This document shows, one piece after another, positions 34,802-43,121 of a stretch of DNA of 64,000 nucleotides (position 1 is its first letter; every line of letters starts with the position of its first letter). The position numbers and the translations under genes were made by a program. The stretch comes from Actinomadura logoneensis. Lineage in GTDB: Bacteria; Actinomycetota; Actinomycetes; Streptosporangiales; Streptosporangiaceae. Under the pieces are notes generated by a model, which was given only the letters and a program-made list of their open reading frames with translations, searched no databases and was not told the origin of the DNA. The stretch lies in NCBI RefSeq assembly GCF_003428695.1, contig NZ_QURH01000099.1, forward strand, positions 1 to 64,000. The letters run 5' to 3'.

Positions 34802-36562
34802 TCAGCCCGCCGCGTCCGGCTCGCCCTCCGCAACGGGACGGCGGCGGACCGGCACCCGCGGGCGCGGCAGTCGCGGGAAGCGGCGGGGATCGCGCTGACC
34901 GTCCGGAGCAGCGGGCTCGGCATCGGCGGCGTCCAGGACGGCCCGGTCCGGCGGGCACGGGAGGGCGAGGCGGGTCGGCCGGCCGCGTCCGCGCAGGATG
35001 ATGTTCCGGCCGAGCCGCCACTGCCCGGCCTCCGCCTCGGCGGCGAGCCCGACGACCGTCCCGGACGCCAGCACCCGCTCGTCGTGGCTCTTGGCGAGGT
35101 CGCTGAGCCGCGCGGCCTCGTTCACCGGATCGCCGATGACGGTGTACTCGAAGCGCTGCTCGGCCCCGATGTACCCGGCGACGACCGGACCGGCCGACAC
35201 GCCGATGCCCGCGGCCACCCCGGGGACCTCCTCGCGCAGCCGCCGGCCCAGCTCGCGCGCCGCGCCGAGGGCCGCCCCGGCGGCGTCGTCCAGCCCGGAC
35301 GGCGCGCCGAAGATCGCCAGCGCCGCGTCCCCCTCGAACTTGTTGATCCAGCCCGCGTGCGCCCCGACCACCCGGACCACCACGGCGAAGAACGCGTTGA
35401 GCAGCTCGACGACCTGGTCCGGGGACCGGGTCTCGGCCAGCCGGGTCGAGCCGGCGAGGTCCACGAACAGCACCGCGACGTCCCGGGTCTCGCCGCCGAG
35501 CTCGATGTCGTGCTCGAACGCCAGGTCCGCGACCTCCTCGCCGACGTGCCGGCCGAACAGGTCCCGCAGCCGCTCGTGCTCGCGCAGCCCGGCGACCATG
35601 TCGTTGAACCCGGCCTGGAGCTGCCCGACCTCGCTCGCGTCGTACACCTGCACCTCGGCGGACAGGTCGCCGCGCGCGACCCGCGTCATCCCGCCCCGCA
35701 CCGCCTTGATCGGGTCGGCGATCGCCCGGACGGCCAGGAACGTCACGCCCGTCCCGACGCCGATGGCGGTCGTGCCGAGCGCCAGGATCGTCAGGGCCAG
35801 CTGGGTCGTCCGGATGCCGGGCGTCACCAGCGCGGCCACCCCGACGCAGAGCAGCCCGAACACCGGGACGGCGGTGCCGAGCGCCCAGGCGAGCATGACC
35901 CGCGTCGTCACCCCCGGCAGCCGGACCTCTCCCGGCACCGTCCCGTCCGGCGTAGGGGAGGCGGCCGGCGCCGCCGAAGGGGCCGCCGCGGAGGCGGGAG
36001 GGGCGCTCTTCAGGGCGAGGGCGGCGGCCGGACGCAGGAGGCGTTCGGAGAGCAGGTAGACCAGCGTGCACGTGGTGATCGCGCCGAGCAGGCAGGTGGA
36101 CCCGACCTTCGTCGCCATCCGGGCGTTGAACAGCGCCGCGTCCAGCGCCGCCCAGCCGACCGCGCCGACCATCCACAGCATCCCGACCAGGAGGGTCAGC
36201 CGGAGCGGGCCGAGCAGCACCGCCCGCCGCTGCACCGCGTCCGGGACGCCGCCGTCGCGGGCCAGCCTGATGACCGGACGCCACAGGACCAGGCCGGTGG
36301 CCATCGCGACCGGACCGGCGAGCACCGGATAGCTGAAGAACGCGACGGTGTTCACGAGCCGGACGTGCTCGATGCCGTGGATGGGCGGGTCCGGGATGAC
36401 GAAGGTGGCGAACAGCAGCACCACCAGCGCGCCGCCCAGGTTCGCCGTGGCCACCACGATCAGCAGCACCCAGCGGACGCGCAGCTCCAGCATCGTCCGC
36501 GGCGCGATGGGGATGAGGTCGAGTCGCGCGGCCAGGCCGCGCTTCACGGTCCTGCCGGTCAC
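34802..36562 (-). CDS. Membrane adenylate cyclase with HAMP domain (Rv1318c type)
   Basis: A 586-residue protein. Six predicted membrane helices, interrupted by an Ala/Pro linker, lead to a HAMP domain (AIADPIKAVRGGMTRVARGDL) and a class III cyclase domain (VAVLFVDLAGSTRLAE; WINKFEGDAALAIFGAP; GDPVNEAARLSDLAKS). The metal-binding Asp and adenine-selecting Lys are in place, as in the mycobacterial Rv1318c/Rv3645 group, so it should make cAMP at the membrane. GGGGGAGGA precedes the GTG at 36562; GTG 36589 is an alternative. A basic tail of ~60 residues ends the protein. Confidence 0.92.
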   Translation of the reverse strand: MTGRTVKRGLAARLDLIPIAPRTMLELRVRWVLLIVVATANLGGALVVLLFATFVIPDPPIHGIEHVRLVNTVAFFSYPVLAGPVAMATGLVLWRPVIRLARDGGVPDAVQRRAVLLGPLRLTLLVGMLWMVGAVGWAALDAALFNARMATKVGSTCLLGAITTCTLVYLLSERLLRPAAALALKSAPPASAAAPSAAPAASPTPDGTVPGEVRLPGVTTRVMLAWALGTAVPVFGLLCVGVAALVTPGIRTTQLALTILALGTTAIGVGTGVTFLAVRAIADPIKAVRGGMTRVARGDLSAEVQVYDASEVGQLQAGFNDMVAGLREHERLRDLFGRHVGEEVADLAFEHDIELGGETRDVAVLFVDLAGSTRLAETRSPDQVVELLNAFFAVVVRVVGAHAGWINKFEGDAALAIFGAPSGLDDAAGAALGAARELGRRLREEVPGVAAGIGVSAGPVVAGYIGAEQRFEYTVIGDPVNEAARLSDLAKSHDERVLASGTVVGLAAEAEAGQWRLGRNIILRGRGRPTRLALPCPPDRAVLDAADAEPAAPDGQRDPRRFPRLPRPRVPVRRRPVAEGEPDAAG

Positions 36563-36708
36563 CGGTCCTCCCCCGTCGGGTGCGTCCACGATAGATCGCG
36601 CCCGGCCGGCGGCCCAGTCCGACTCACCCCGCGATGCCCGCGTTCACCCCACGATGCACCCCCGTAACGGCCGGTCCTGGCCGAAAGTCCCGAAAACGCG
36701 GCGGAGGC

Positions 36709-36726
36709 CCCCAGCGGATGCTGGGG
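36709..36726 (-). terminator. Hairpin terminator after the permease gene
   Basis: CCCCAGC (36709-36715) pairs with GCTGGGG (36720-36726), 38 bases past the permease stop. Confidence 0.5.
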
Positions 36727-36763
36727 ACCCCCGTGCGCGGAACGCCTCGCTTCGGCGGGGACG

Positions 36764-38176
36764 TCAGACCGTGGCGGGCGCCTCTTCGGCCTGCTCCGCG
36801 CCGCGCACCGACGAGCGGCGCACGAACGGCCAGGCGACCAGCATGATCGCGGCCCAGCCGAGCATCACCCACAGCGCGATGCGGGTGTCGGCCTCCCACG
36901 CGATCGTCACCGTGACGAACGCGAAGAACGCCAGCACCAGGTAGCTGGTGTAGGGCGCGCCGGGCATCCGGAAGGACGACGCGGGCAGCTCACCGCGCGC
37001 GACCTTCCGCCGGTACACCAGGTGCGAGACCACGATGACGCTCCAGACGAGCAGCGCGCCGCCGGTCGAGACCGAGGTGATGTAGTCGAACGCCTTGCCC
37101 GGCGCGACCGCGTTCACGACCACGCCGATGCCCATGACCAGCGCGGAGATCACGACGGTCAGCACCGGGACGCCGCGTCCGTTCAGCCGGCTCAGGATCG
37201 CCGGGCCGTCGCCGTTCACGCCCGCCGTCCGCAGCATCCGGGACGTGGAGTACAGCCCGCCCGCGTTGCAGGACGACAGCGCCGAGGTGAGCACGACGAA
37301 GTTCACGATGTCGCCGCCGTGCGCGATGCCGACCTTGTCGAAGGCGAGCACGAACGGGCTGGAGTCCGGGGTGAACTCCGACCAGGGCACCACCGACAGG
37401 ATGACCAGCAGCGAGCCGAGGTAGAACAGCGCGAACCGGATCGGCAGCGAGTTGATCGCGCGCGGGATGTTCTTCTCCGGGTCCTTGGCCTCGGCGGCGG
37501 TCACGCCGACCAGCTCGACGCCCAGGTAGGCGAACAGCACCATCTGCAGCGTCATGATCACCGGGGACGCGCCCTCGGGGAAGAACCCGCCGTGCGACCA
37601 GAGGTTGTCCACCGCGGCGGTCTTGCCCGCGTCGCCGAACCCGAACGCGACGACGGCGATCCCGATCGCGATCATCGCGACGATCGCGACCACCTTGATC
37701 ATCGCGAACCAGAACTCGAGCTCGCCGAAGAGCTTCACCGAGATCAGGTTCACCGCGAACAGGATGATCAGCGCGATCAGCGCCGTCTTCCACTGGTCGA
37801 AGTGCGGGAACCACTTCTGGATGTACTTGCCGGCGGCGGTCAGCTCGGCCATCCCGGTGGTGACCCAGATGATCCAGTACGTCCAGGTGGTGGCGTAGCC
37901 CCAGAACGGACCGAGGAACTCGCGCGCGTACCCGGCGAAGCCGCCCTCGGCGCGGCGGTACATGAGAAGCTCGCCGAGCGCGCGGACGACGAAGAACAGC
38001 ATCAGGCCGGCCACCAGGTAGGTGACGATCAGGCCCGGTCCGGCCTTGGCGATGTTCTTGCCCGCGCCGAGGAACAGGCCGGTGCCGATCGTCCCGCCGA
38101 TGGCGAGCATCTGGATCTGACGGGTGCCGAGCCCCCGCTGGTACCCCTCGCCGGGGGTGGATTCGGAGTCAGCCAT
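36764..38176 (-). CDS. Amino acid permease (APC/AAT family, 12 helices)
   Basis: A 470-residue importer of the amino acid transporter family that includes ProY, CycA and AnsP. It begins with GLGTRQIQMLAIGGTIGTGLFLGAG, has EGGFAGYAREFLGPFWGYATTWTYW and GVELVGVTAAEAKDPEKNIPRAI. Which amino acid is carried cannot be told; the sequence is nearest in style to the D-Ala/Ser/Gly, proline and Asn/Phe carriers. AAAGGCGG precedes ATG 38176. In-frame sequence upstream of this is not protein-like. Confidence 0.92.
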   Translation of the reverse strand: MADSESTPGEGYQRGLGTRQIQMLAIGGTIGTGLFLGAGKNIAKAGPGLIVTYLVAGLMLFFVVRALGELLMYRRAEGGFAGYAREFLGPFWGYATTWTYWIIWVTTGMAELTAAGKYIQKWFPHFDQWKTALIALIILFAVNLISVKLFGELEFWFAMIKVVAIVAMIAIGIAVVAFGFGDAGKTAAVDNLWSHGGFFPEGASPVIMTLQMVLFAYLGVELVGVTAAEAKDPEKNIPRAINSLPIRFALFYLGSLLVILSVVPWSEFTPDSSPFVLAFDKVGIAHGGDIVNFVVLTSALSSCNAGGLYSTSRMLRTAGVNGDGPAILSRLNGRGVPVLTVVISALVMGIGVVVNAVAPGKAFDYITSVSTGGALLVWSVIVVSHLVYRRKVARGELPASSFRMPGAPYTSYLVLAFFAFVTVTIAWEADTRIALWVMLGWAAIMLVAWPFVRRSSVRGAEQAEEAPATV

Positions 38177-38512
38177 GAGCCGCCTTTCTCGTTCCGGACG
38201 CACCCGATGGGAGCGGTGCGCCACCACGGGGAGCTGGTGCAGAAGGCTACAAAAGCGAACTACGTGCTTTAAGCGCCACACCATGCACCAAACCCGGTAC
38301 CTGACCGCGACCGGCCCGTTACCTGGCGTGGATCTTCCTCCCCGGATTCCAGATCGGGACACCTCCGACATCCACCCCGAAACCAGCAGGAGCGGTCCTG
38401 AAGGCCCGTCCCCACCGCGCCGCCCGACGTTTCCGCACTCCCGCCCCCCGCGGAGATGATCTTCCGTACACTGACGCCTCTTCGCAGCTCCCCCCGACGA
38501 GGAAACCCCCGC
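38177..38512. other. Divergent intergenic region
   Basis: These 336 bases separate the divergent permease and substrate-binding protein genes. An AT-richer patch at 38246-38275 with AAAGC-N9-GCTTT (38252-38270) is the likely promoter or operator zone for the permease. I see no gene. Confidence 0.45.
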
Positions 38513-39466
38513 ATGAAACGCTCCCTCCTCGGGCTCGCGGCGGTCGCCGCGTGCCTCGCCCTGTCCGCCGCCGGCTGCGGCTCCTCCGAAGGACTCGAGA
38601 AGCCCGTCCTGACCGTCGGCGTCGTCCCCGTCCCCGACTCCGCGCCCCTCGCCATCGCCCAGCAGCGGGGCTACTTCAAGGACGAGGGCCTCACCGTCAA
38701 GATCCGGCCGGTCAAGGCGTCCCCGGACGCGACGCCCCTGCTGCTCAACGGCTCCCTGGACCTGGCGCTGCTGAACTACGTCTCCACGTTTACCGCCCAG
38801 GACAAGGGCACGGCCGCCTTCCGCGTGGTCGCCGACTCCTACCGGGGCTCCAACGGCTCGTTCGCGGTCCTGACCGGCACGGCCCCGGGCGTCCAGGGAC
38901 TCGCCGGACTGCGCGGGCGCAAGATCGCCGTCCCGGCCGTGCGCAGCGTCACGGACCTGCTCCTCGCCGTCCAGCTCCGCAACGCCGGCCTCGACCGCGA
39001 CAAGGACGTCACCGTCGTCCCCGTCCCGCTGCCGAACATGGGCGCGGCCCTCAGGCAGGGCACCGTGGACGCGGTCGCCGCCGCCGAGCCGTTCGTCACC
39101 GACATCCAGGCCGCCCACGGCGGACACCTGCTCTCCGACCTGGTCACCGGCCCCACCGAGGACTTCCCGATCTCCGGCTGGGGCGGCACCGCCAAGTTCG
39201 CCGAGAAGAACCCGAGGACCGTCGCCGCCTTCCAGCGCGCCATCGCCCGCGCGAACAGGGCCGCCGCCGACCGCGCGACGGTCACCAGGGCCATCCCGAC
39301 CTACACCCAGATCCCCGCCGTCACCGCCGCCAAGATCTCCCTGGGCGCCTACCCCACCCGCCTGGACGCCGCGAAACTCCAGCAGGTCGCCACCCTCATG
39401 ACCCAGTACGGCTACCTCCAGAACACCCCCGACGTCCGCAAGATGATCACCCCGGCCCCGAAGTGA
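38513..39466 (+). CDS. ABC transporter substrate-binding lipoprotein (NMT1/SsuA-like), orphan
   Basis: A 317-residue protein with a lipobox (LSAAGC, about residues 17-22) and a periplasmic-binding-fold type II domain of the nitrate/sulphonate/thiamine-precursor group: APLAIAQQRGYFKDEGLTVKI, then ALLNYVSTF and GTVDAVAAAEPFVTDIQ. It would capture a small organic anion or amine outside the cell. No permease or ATPase gene is adjacent on either side, so it must work with a remote transporter or act as a receptor. GAGGA precedes the ATG. Confidence 0.9.
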   Translation: MKRSLLGLAAVAACLALSAAGCGSSEGLEKPVLTVGVVPVPDSAPLAIAQQRGYFKDEGLTVKIRPVKASPDATPLLLNGSLDLALLNYVSTFTAQDKGTAAFRVVADSYRGSNGSFAVLTGTAPGVQGLAGLRGRKIAVPAVRSVTDLLLAVQLRNAGLDRDKDVTVVPVPLPNMGAALRQGTVDAVAAAEPFVTDIQAAHGGHLLSDLVTGPTEDFPISGWGGTAKFAEKNPRTVAAFQRAIARANRAAADRATVTRAIPTYTQIPAVTAAKISLGAYPTRLDAAKLQQVATLMTQYGYLQNTPDVRKMITPAPK

Positions 39467-39519
39467 CCGGCCCCGGCGAACCGGGGCCAACCCCTCCGAT
39501 CCGGCCGCCGCTTACCGAG

Positions 39520-39549
39520 TTGGCACTCACCTCGGGCATCCCGTAAGCT
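39520..39549 (+). promoter_or_regulatory. Likely promoter of the tRNA-Asp/tRNA-Phe genes
   Basis: TTGGCA (39520-39525), an 18-bp spacer and TAAGCT (39544-39549) are near the vegetative consensus, about 80 bases before tRNA-Asp. A second -10-like TAGACT (39612-39617) lies 12 bases before the tRNA. Confidence 0.6.
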
Positions 39550-39629
39550 CATGCCTGTCGCCGAGAGCGAGGGCCGAAAAAGCCCCGGTCACGGAACACC
39601 TCCGAACCAGCTAGACTCGGAGCACGCAA

Positions 39630-39704
39630 GGTCCTGTGGAGCAGCTAGGAGTGCTCGCCACCCTGTCAAGGTGGAGGCCGCGGGTTCAAATCCCGTCAGG
39701 ACCG
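39630..39704 (+). tRNA. tRNA-Asp (anticodon GTC)
   Basis: A 75-base cloverleaf. Acceptor GGTCCTG/CAGGACC, anticodon stem CCACC/GGTGG with loop CTGTCAA (GTC at 39665-39667), T arm GCGGGTTCAAATCCCG, discriminator G. No encoded CCA. Confidence 0.97.
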
Positions 39705-39728
39705 CAAGACGCGCCCGTCGCGCGTCAT

Positions 39729-39802
39729 GGGTAGGTAGCTCAGTCGGTACGAGCGTCCGCCTGAAAAGCGGAAGGTCGGCGGTTCGACCCCGCCCCTGCC
39801 CA
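39729..39802 (+). tRNA. tRNA-Phe (anticodon GAA), attachment site of the AICE
   Basis: A 74-base cloverleaf. Acceptor GGGTAGG/CCTGCCC (one T-G pair), anticodon loop CTGAAAA with GAA, T arm GGCGGTTCGACCCCGCC, discriminator A. Its 3' half from the anticodon loop onward is the left copy of a 45-bp direct repeat whose right copy is at 54164-54208. The integrated element keeps the tRNA whole. Confidence 0.96.
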
Positions 39803-39804
39803 CA
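39760..39804 (+). repeat. attL core (45 bp) in tRNA-Phe
   Basis: Starts CCTGAAAAGCGG in the anticodon loop of tRNA-Phe and runs two bases past its end. Identical to 54164-54208. Confidence 0.93.
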
Positions 39805-39818
39805 CTCTCTGAACAGCC

Positions 39819-39854
39819 AAAAAGCCCGGACACGTGATCGTGTCCGGGCTTTTT
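39819..39854. terminator. Bidirectional rho-independent terminator
   Basis: Perfect 16-base arms (AAAAAGCCCGGACACG and its complement) with loop TGAT, flanked by A-run and T-run, so it can stop both the tRNA operon and the integrase operon. Confidence 0.92.
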
Positions 39855-39876
39855 GACAGCAACGGTGACAGCAACG
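39854..39876 (+). repeat. Paired 12-bp direct repeats near attL (candidate integrase arm sites)
   Basis: TGACAGCAACG occurs twice (39854 and 39866), 50 bases inside attL. The same pair stands near attR at 54059-54080 in the same orientation. Confidence 0.65.
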
Positions 39877-39889
39877 TCCCGCTACGAGC

Positions 39890-41260
39890 TCAGCCGAGGA
39901 CGTCCCCCAGCTTCCCGAGCGCCGCCCGCTTCTCCTCAAGCGAGGTGTGAGCGTAGATCGTCATCGTGACGTCGATGTCACTGTGTCCCGCGATCTCCCG
40001 GACGACATCCGGGGCCACTCCGAGGTGGAGCAGCAGCGAGACGCAGGTGTGCCGCATGTCATGGAACCGGACGCCATCCAGACCCGCCGCCTCACGGACA
40101 CGGCCCCAGCTCCGACGCAGGTTGTCCGGCTCCATCGGCGTCCCAACACGCGACGGGAAGACGAGCCCGTGTTCCTGCCAGTCCGGCCAGGCCTCCGCGC
40201 GCTCCTCCAACTGGCGGGCCCGGTGCTTCGCCAGACTGACCGCGCAGAACAGCGGCAGCGGGATGGTCCGCTCGGAGTCCTCGCTCTTGGGCGCGACGAA
40301 CCGCAGCGCTCCCCCGACCCGCTGAAGGGTCTGCACCACTTCGAGCGAGCCGCCCTCGACTCCTTGGCCTGAGCAGGTCTTGCAGTCCGGACCGTCAGTC
40401 TCACCGCCCTCCCCATCGCAGGCCCGGCAGCAGATCCAGGTCACGTCATCCCAGCGCAGGCCGAGGAGTTCCCCACGCCGCAGGCCGAGGCAGAGCGCCA
40501 AGACGTACAGGGCGTGAAGCCGCTCGTCCTCCGCCGCCCGCAGGACTGCGCGGGCCTGATCAATCGTGAGGCCCCGGTTGACCCGGTACTTGGGCGCGGA
40601 GACCCGGACGAGCTTGGCGACGTTGCGGGGCACGATCTCCTCCCGGACAGCCGACTCCAGGGCGTTCCGGAGGACAGCGTGGATCGACTGGACCATGCGG
40701 GTTGAGAGCAGCGAATCGCAGCACTTCCCGCCCTTGAGGGCACAGCAGCGCGGGACATCCCGTGCGGCGTCGACCCCGTGCTTGCAGCAGAGGCACTGAG
40801 CCCGGACACGCGAGATGAAAGCTCGGACGTCCCGTGCGGCCAGCTTCCCGAGCCGCTTATTGCCCAGCTCAGGGATCAGGTAGAGCCGAATGACGCCCTC
40901 GTATCCCTGGACCGTCTTGGGCTTCCGTTCAGGCCGGACGATGTGTTCCAGCCAGTACGCGAGGTACTGCGCGAGAGTCCAGCTCTCGGCCGAGACAGGG
41001 ATGCCCTGGTCGGCCTGCTCCAGGAGCTTCGTCAGCTTCTTACGGGCCTCCTCGTGTGTCCTGCCGTAGCCCTGCACCCGCTTGAGAGTGCCCGCTGTGG
41101 TGGGAACGTAGGCGGAGAAGCCGTAGCGGCCGTCCTTGCGCTGGTAGATCGTTCCTTCGCCGTTGGCCCGCTTACGGGACCGGGAACGGCGAGCCTTGGC
41201 GGGCTTCCGCTTCTCCGGCTCCTCCGGCTCGTCCGGGAACGCGAGAGTGGTGACAGACAT
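39890..41260 (-). CDS. int: Tyrosine site-specific recombinase (AICE integrase) with Cys-rich insertions
   Basis: A 456-residue integrase. An AP2-like arm-binding region lies near residues 31-85, a SAM-like core-binding domain near 95-205, and the catalytic domain has Arg261 (LGLRRGE), His400-x-x-Arg403, His426 and Tyr436 (TIYAHT). Unusually there are two Cys-rich insertions: residues 156-181 with seven Cys, and 278-300 with CRACDGEG and CKTCSGQG, the CxxCxGxG pattern of DnaJ zinc modules. Its ATG overlaps the Xis stop (TGATG), so the two are translationally coupled. It should insert and, with Xis, excise the element at tRNA-Phe. Confidence 0.95.
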   Translation of the reverse strand: MSVTTLAFPDEPEEPEKRKPAKARRSRSRKRANGEGTIYQRKDGRYGFSAYVPTTAGTLKRVQGYGRTHEEARKKLTKLLEQADQGIPVSAESWTLAQYLAYWLEHIVRPERKPKTVQGYEGVIRLYLIPELGNKRLGKLAARDVRAFISRVRAQCLCCKHGVDAARDVPRCCALKGGKCCDSLLSTRMVQSIHAVLRNALESAVREEIVPRNVAKLVRVSAPKYRVNRGLTIDQARAVLRAAEDERLHALYVLALCLGLRRGELLGLRWDDVTWICCRACDGEGGETDGPDCKTCSGQGVEGGSLEVVQTLQRVGGALRFVAPKSEDSERTIPLPLFCAVSLAKHRARQLEERAEAWPDWQEHGLVFPSRVGTPMEPDNLRRSWGRVREAAGLDGVRFHDMRHTCVSLLLHLGVAPDVVREIAGHSDIDVTMTIYAHTSLEEKRAALGKLGDVLG

Positions 41261-41439
41261 CAGGCAGCAACCTCCGAGAGCTGGTCAAGGCACTCCACGA
41301 GCGCACTGACGGGAACGAGACGGCGACGGCCGATCTTGACCGTGCGGAGCTGGTTGGAGCGGATGAGGTTGTAGAGGGTCCAGCGGCTCACGCGGAGCCG
41401 CTCGGCGGCTTCGTCGACGGTCAGGACGAGTTCGGGCAT
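41260..41439 (-). CDS. xis: Excisionase (MerR-like helix-turn-helix, Xis)
   Basis: A 59-residue protein: TVDEAAERLRVSRWTLYNLIRSNQLRTVKIGRRRLVP, the winged helix of excisionase-family proteins, and little else. It directs the integrase to excise. GGGAGG stands before ATG 41439. It overlaps rep by 19 bp upstream and int by TGATG downstream, so rep, xis and int form one coupled unit as in pSAM2-type elements. Confidence 0.93.
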   Translation of the reverse strand: MPELVLTVDEAAERLRVSRWTLYNLIRSNQLRTVKIGRRRLVPVSALVECLDQLSEVAA

Positions 41440-42851
41440 GTGGACCTCCCTTGCGGCGAGCTGGACGGGTCGTACAGCCGGACCGGATAGCCGGAGAGCG
41501 CGGCGGACAGGATGGATTCACCAGGCGTGAGGCCGCGCCCCGCATAGGACCAGTGCGCGATCACAAGCACCTGGTCTTCGGGGGTGAGGGGTAGGCGTCC
41601 GGTCGAGGTCTCGTGTTGTTGCTGGTTGTGAGTAATGCGTGCCTGGCGTAGTGCGCCGAGGGTGGTGGAGTAGCGGCGGCTTTTGGTGGAGAAGTGGCCG
41701 CGGAAGCCGAGCATGTGAGCCCACTCGGTCAGGCGGAGGGCGGCCAGGCCGTCGAGGGAGCCGAGGCGCAGGCATTCGGCGATCAGGCGGCGGGCGTGCG
41801 GGGTGACCGGGAGGGCGTTGAGGTTGTCAGCTGGGCCGATGCGGCGGTCGAGGGTGCCCAGGCACTCGGCGGCTTTGGTGGCGTACTTGGCGATGTAGCC
41901 GGCCACGGCTTGGTCGGTGAGGTCTCCGCTGGTGGTGATCGGGCGGACGTCGAGTTGGGTGCCCCAGGTGAGGCGGCGGGACGGGACGACGGGAGCGTCC
42001 GGGGTGGTGACCGAGACCGCCGGAACGGCCTGAGTGATGGCCTCGGCGAGGGCGTCATAGGTGGCCCAGGACGGGGGCGGTGAGGTCGGGCCGTCCGGGC
42101 CGTCGAGGCGGATGACGGCGTGGAAGTGGACGATGCCCCGGCGCTGGTACTCGGCGACCTTGGCGAACGAGAGGGTCGCGGCGGCGTTCAGTTCGGCAAG
42201 GGTGAGGCCCGCGGCTTTGGCGACGCGGCGGCGGAGGGCGAGGATGAAGCGGCGCCACAGTTCCGGGGCGAGAGCGTTGAACAGGACCGAGCCTGCGTAG
42301 TCGTAGCAGTCGGGGCACAGCGGTTCGCCGAGTCGCGCATCGTCGGTGTTGTGGCGGGCGGTGCAGGAAGCGGGGCGGCCGTGGGGACAGGATCCGGCGT
42401 TGCGGCGGGGGTGGCAGGGCTGGACGTGGCCGTTCTTCTCCCGGCGGGTGTGGACAGGGCCGAAGGAGGGGGCGGTGAGGGTGACGAACGCGGCGGGGTG
42501 CGAGGTCACCGAGTCGGGGACGCCCTTTCCGCCGACCAGGCCCGCGCGGATGAGTTGGTAGGTGTCGGCCCGGTAGGTCTCGGCGCAGGCCGGGCAGCGG
42601 GACGCGCGGCGGGTCTTGCAGGCGACGCGGAGGACGCCGCCGGGTTCGTGGGCGGTGGTGTAGCGGTGGAGCTGTTCGCCGGTCAGCGGGTCGCGGTGTT
42701 CGACGCGGCCGCGCAGGCGGATCGGTTGGGCGCATCCGTTGAGGCGGCGCAGACGGGCCGCGAGACGCGGGTAGTCGGGGCCGTCGAGGTAGGCAGCGAG
42801 GGAGAACGCGGCGAGCGGGGTGACCAGCGGTGCGGCGGATGAGTGCGTCAT
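41421..42851 (-). CDS. repSA: RepSA-type rolling-circle replication initiator
   Basis: A 476-residue initiator like RepSA of pSAM2. It has an N-terminal region with Cys pairs (RRASRCPACAETYRADTYQLIRAGL; EPLCPDCYDYAG), the two-His metal motif IVHFHAVIRLDG, and GYIAKYATKAAE, where the Tyr is the expected nicking residue. It would nick the element's double-strand origin after excision, giving copies for transfer. The length is in the family range. Downstream it overlaps xis. Confidence 0.93.
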   Translation of the reverse strand: MTHSSAAPLVTPLAAFSLAAYLDGPDYPRLAARLRRLNGCAQPIRLRGRVEHRDPLTGEQLHRYTTAHEPGGVLRVACKTRRASRCPACAETYRADTYQLIRAGLVGGKGVPDSVTSHPAAFVTLTAPSFGPVHTRREKNGHVQPCHPRRNAGSCPHGRPASCTARHNTDDARLGEPLCPDCYDYAGSVLFNALAPELWRRFILALRRRVAKAAGLTLAELNAAATLSFAKVAEYQRRGIVHFHAVIRLDGPDGPTSPPPSWATYDALAEAITQAVPAVSVTTPDAPVVPSRRLTWGTQLDVRPITTSGDLTDQAVAGYIAKYATKAAECLGTLDRRIGPADNLNALPVTPHARRLIAECLRLGSLDGLAALRLTEWAHMLGFRGHFSTKSRRYSTTLGALRQARITHNQQQHETSTGRLPLTPEDQVLVIAHWSYAGRGLTPGESILSAALSGYPVRLYDPSSSPQGRSTCPNSS

Positions 42852-42932
42852 GGTCGGCGGTCCTCCTGTCTGGGGTCGGTGCCGGGGCCGTGCGCGGCCG
42901 GCCCCGGCAAGGGCGGCGTGTGGCGAGGGGGG

Positions 42933-43088
42933 TCAGAAGGCGGTGGCGAAGCGGGCCAGGCCCTCGGCGATGTGGCCGAGGAGGGCGAAGAGGCCCTTGG
43001 TCGTGTGGGCGGCGATGGCCGGGTTGTTGACCACGAAGAGGATGAGGACGATCCAGAAGGCGGCGAATCCGAGGCGTCGGAAGAACAT
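42933..43088 (-). CDS. Small single-helix membrane protein (Spd-like)
   Basis: A 51-residue protein: a basic start MFFRRLG, one strong membrane helix (FWIVLILFVVNN) and an amphipathic end. Its place between rep and the Spd/Tra block matches the short membrane proteins of AICEs thought to help spread of the element between hyphal compartments. CCAC-rich spacing with GAAAGGACC precedes the ATG at 43088. Recognition is by position and topology, not by a known family. Confidence 0.7.
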   Translation of the reverse strand: MFFRRLGFAAFWIVLILFVVNNPAIAAHTTKGLFALLGHIAEGLARFATAF

Positions 43089-43121
43089 GGGCCGTGGTCC
43101 TTTCCAGGCGGGTGGGACGGT

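Noticed and set aside
36764-39490. One 908-codon minus-strand gene covering the permease and beyond
   Set aside because: The upstream half is antisense to the substrate-binding lipoprotein; the permease starts at 38176.
39589-39939. Minus-strand frame across both tRNA genes
   Set aside because: It runs through tRNA-Asp and tRNA-Phe and a terminator, the usual false ORF at tRNA loci.
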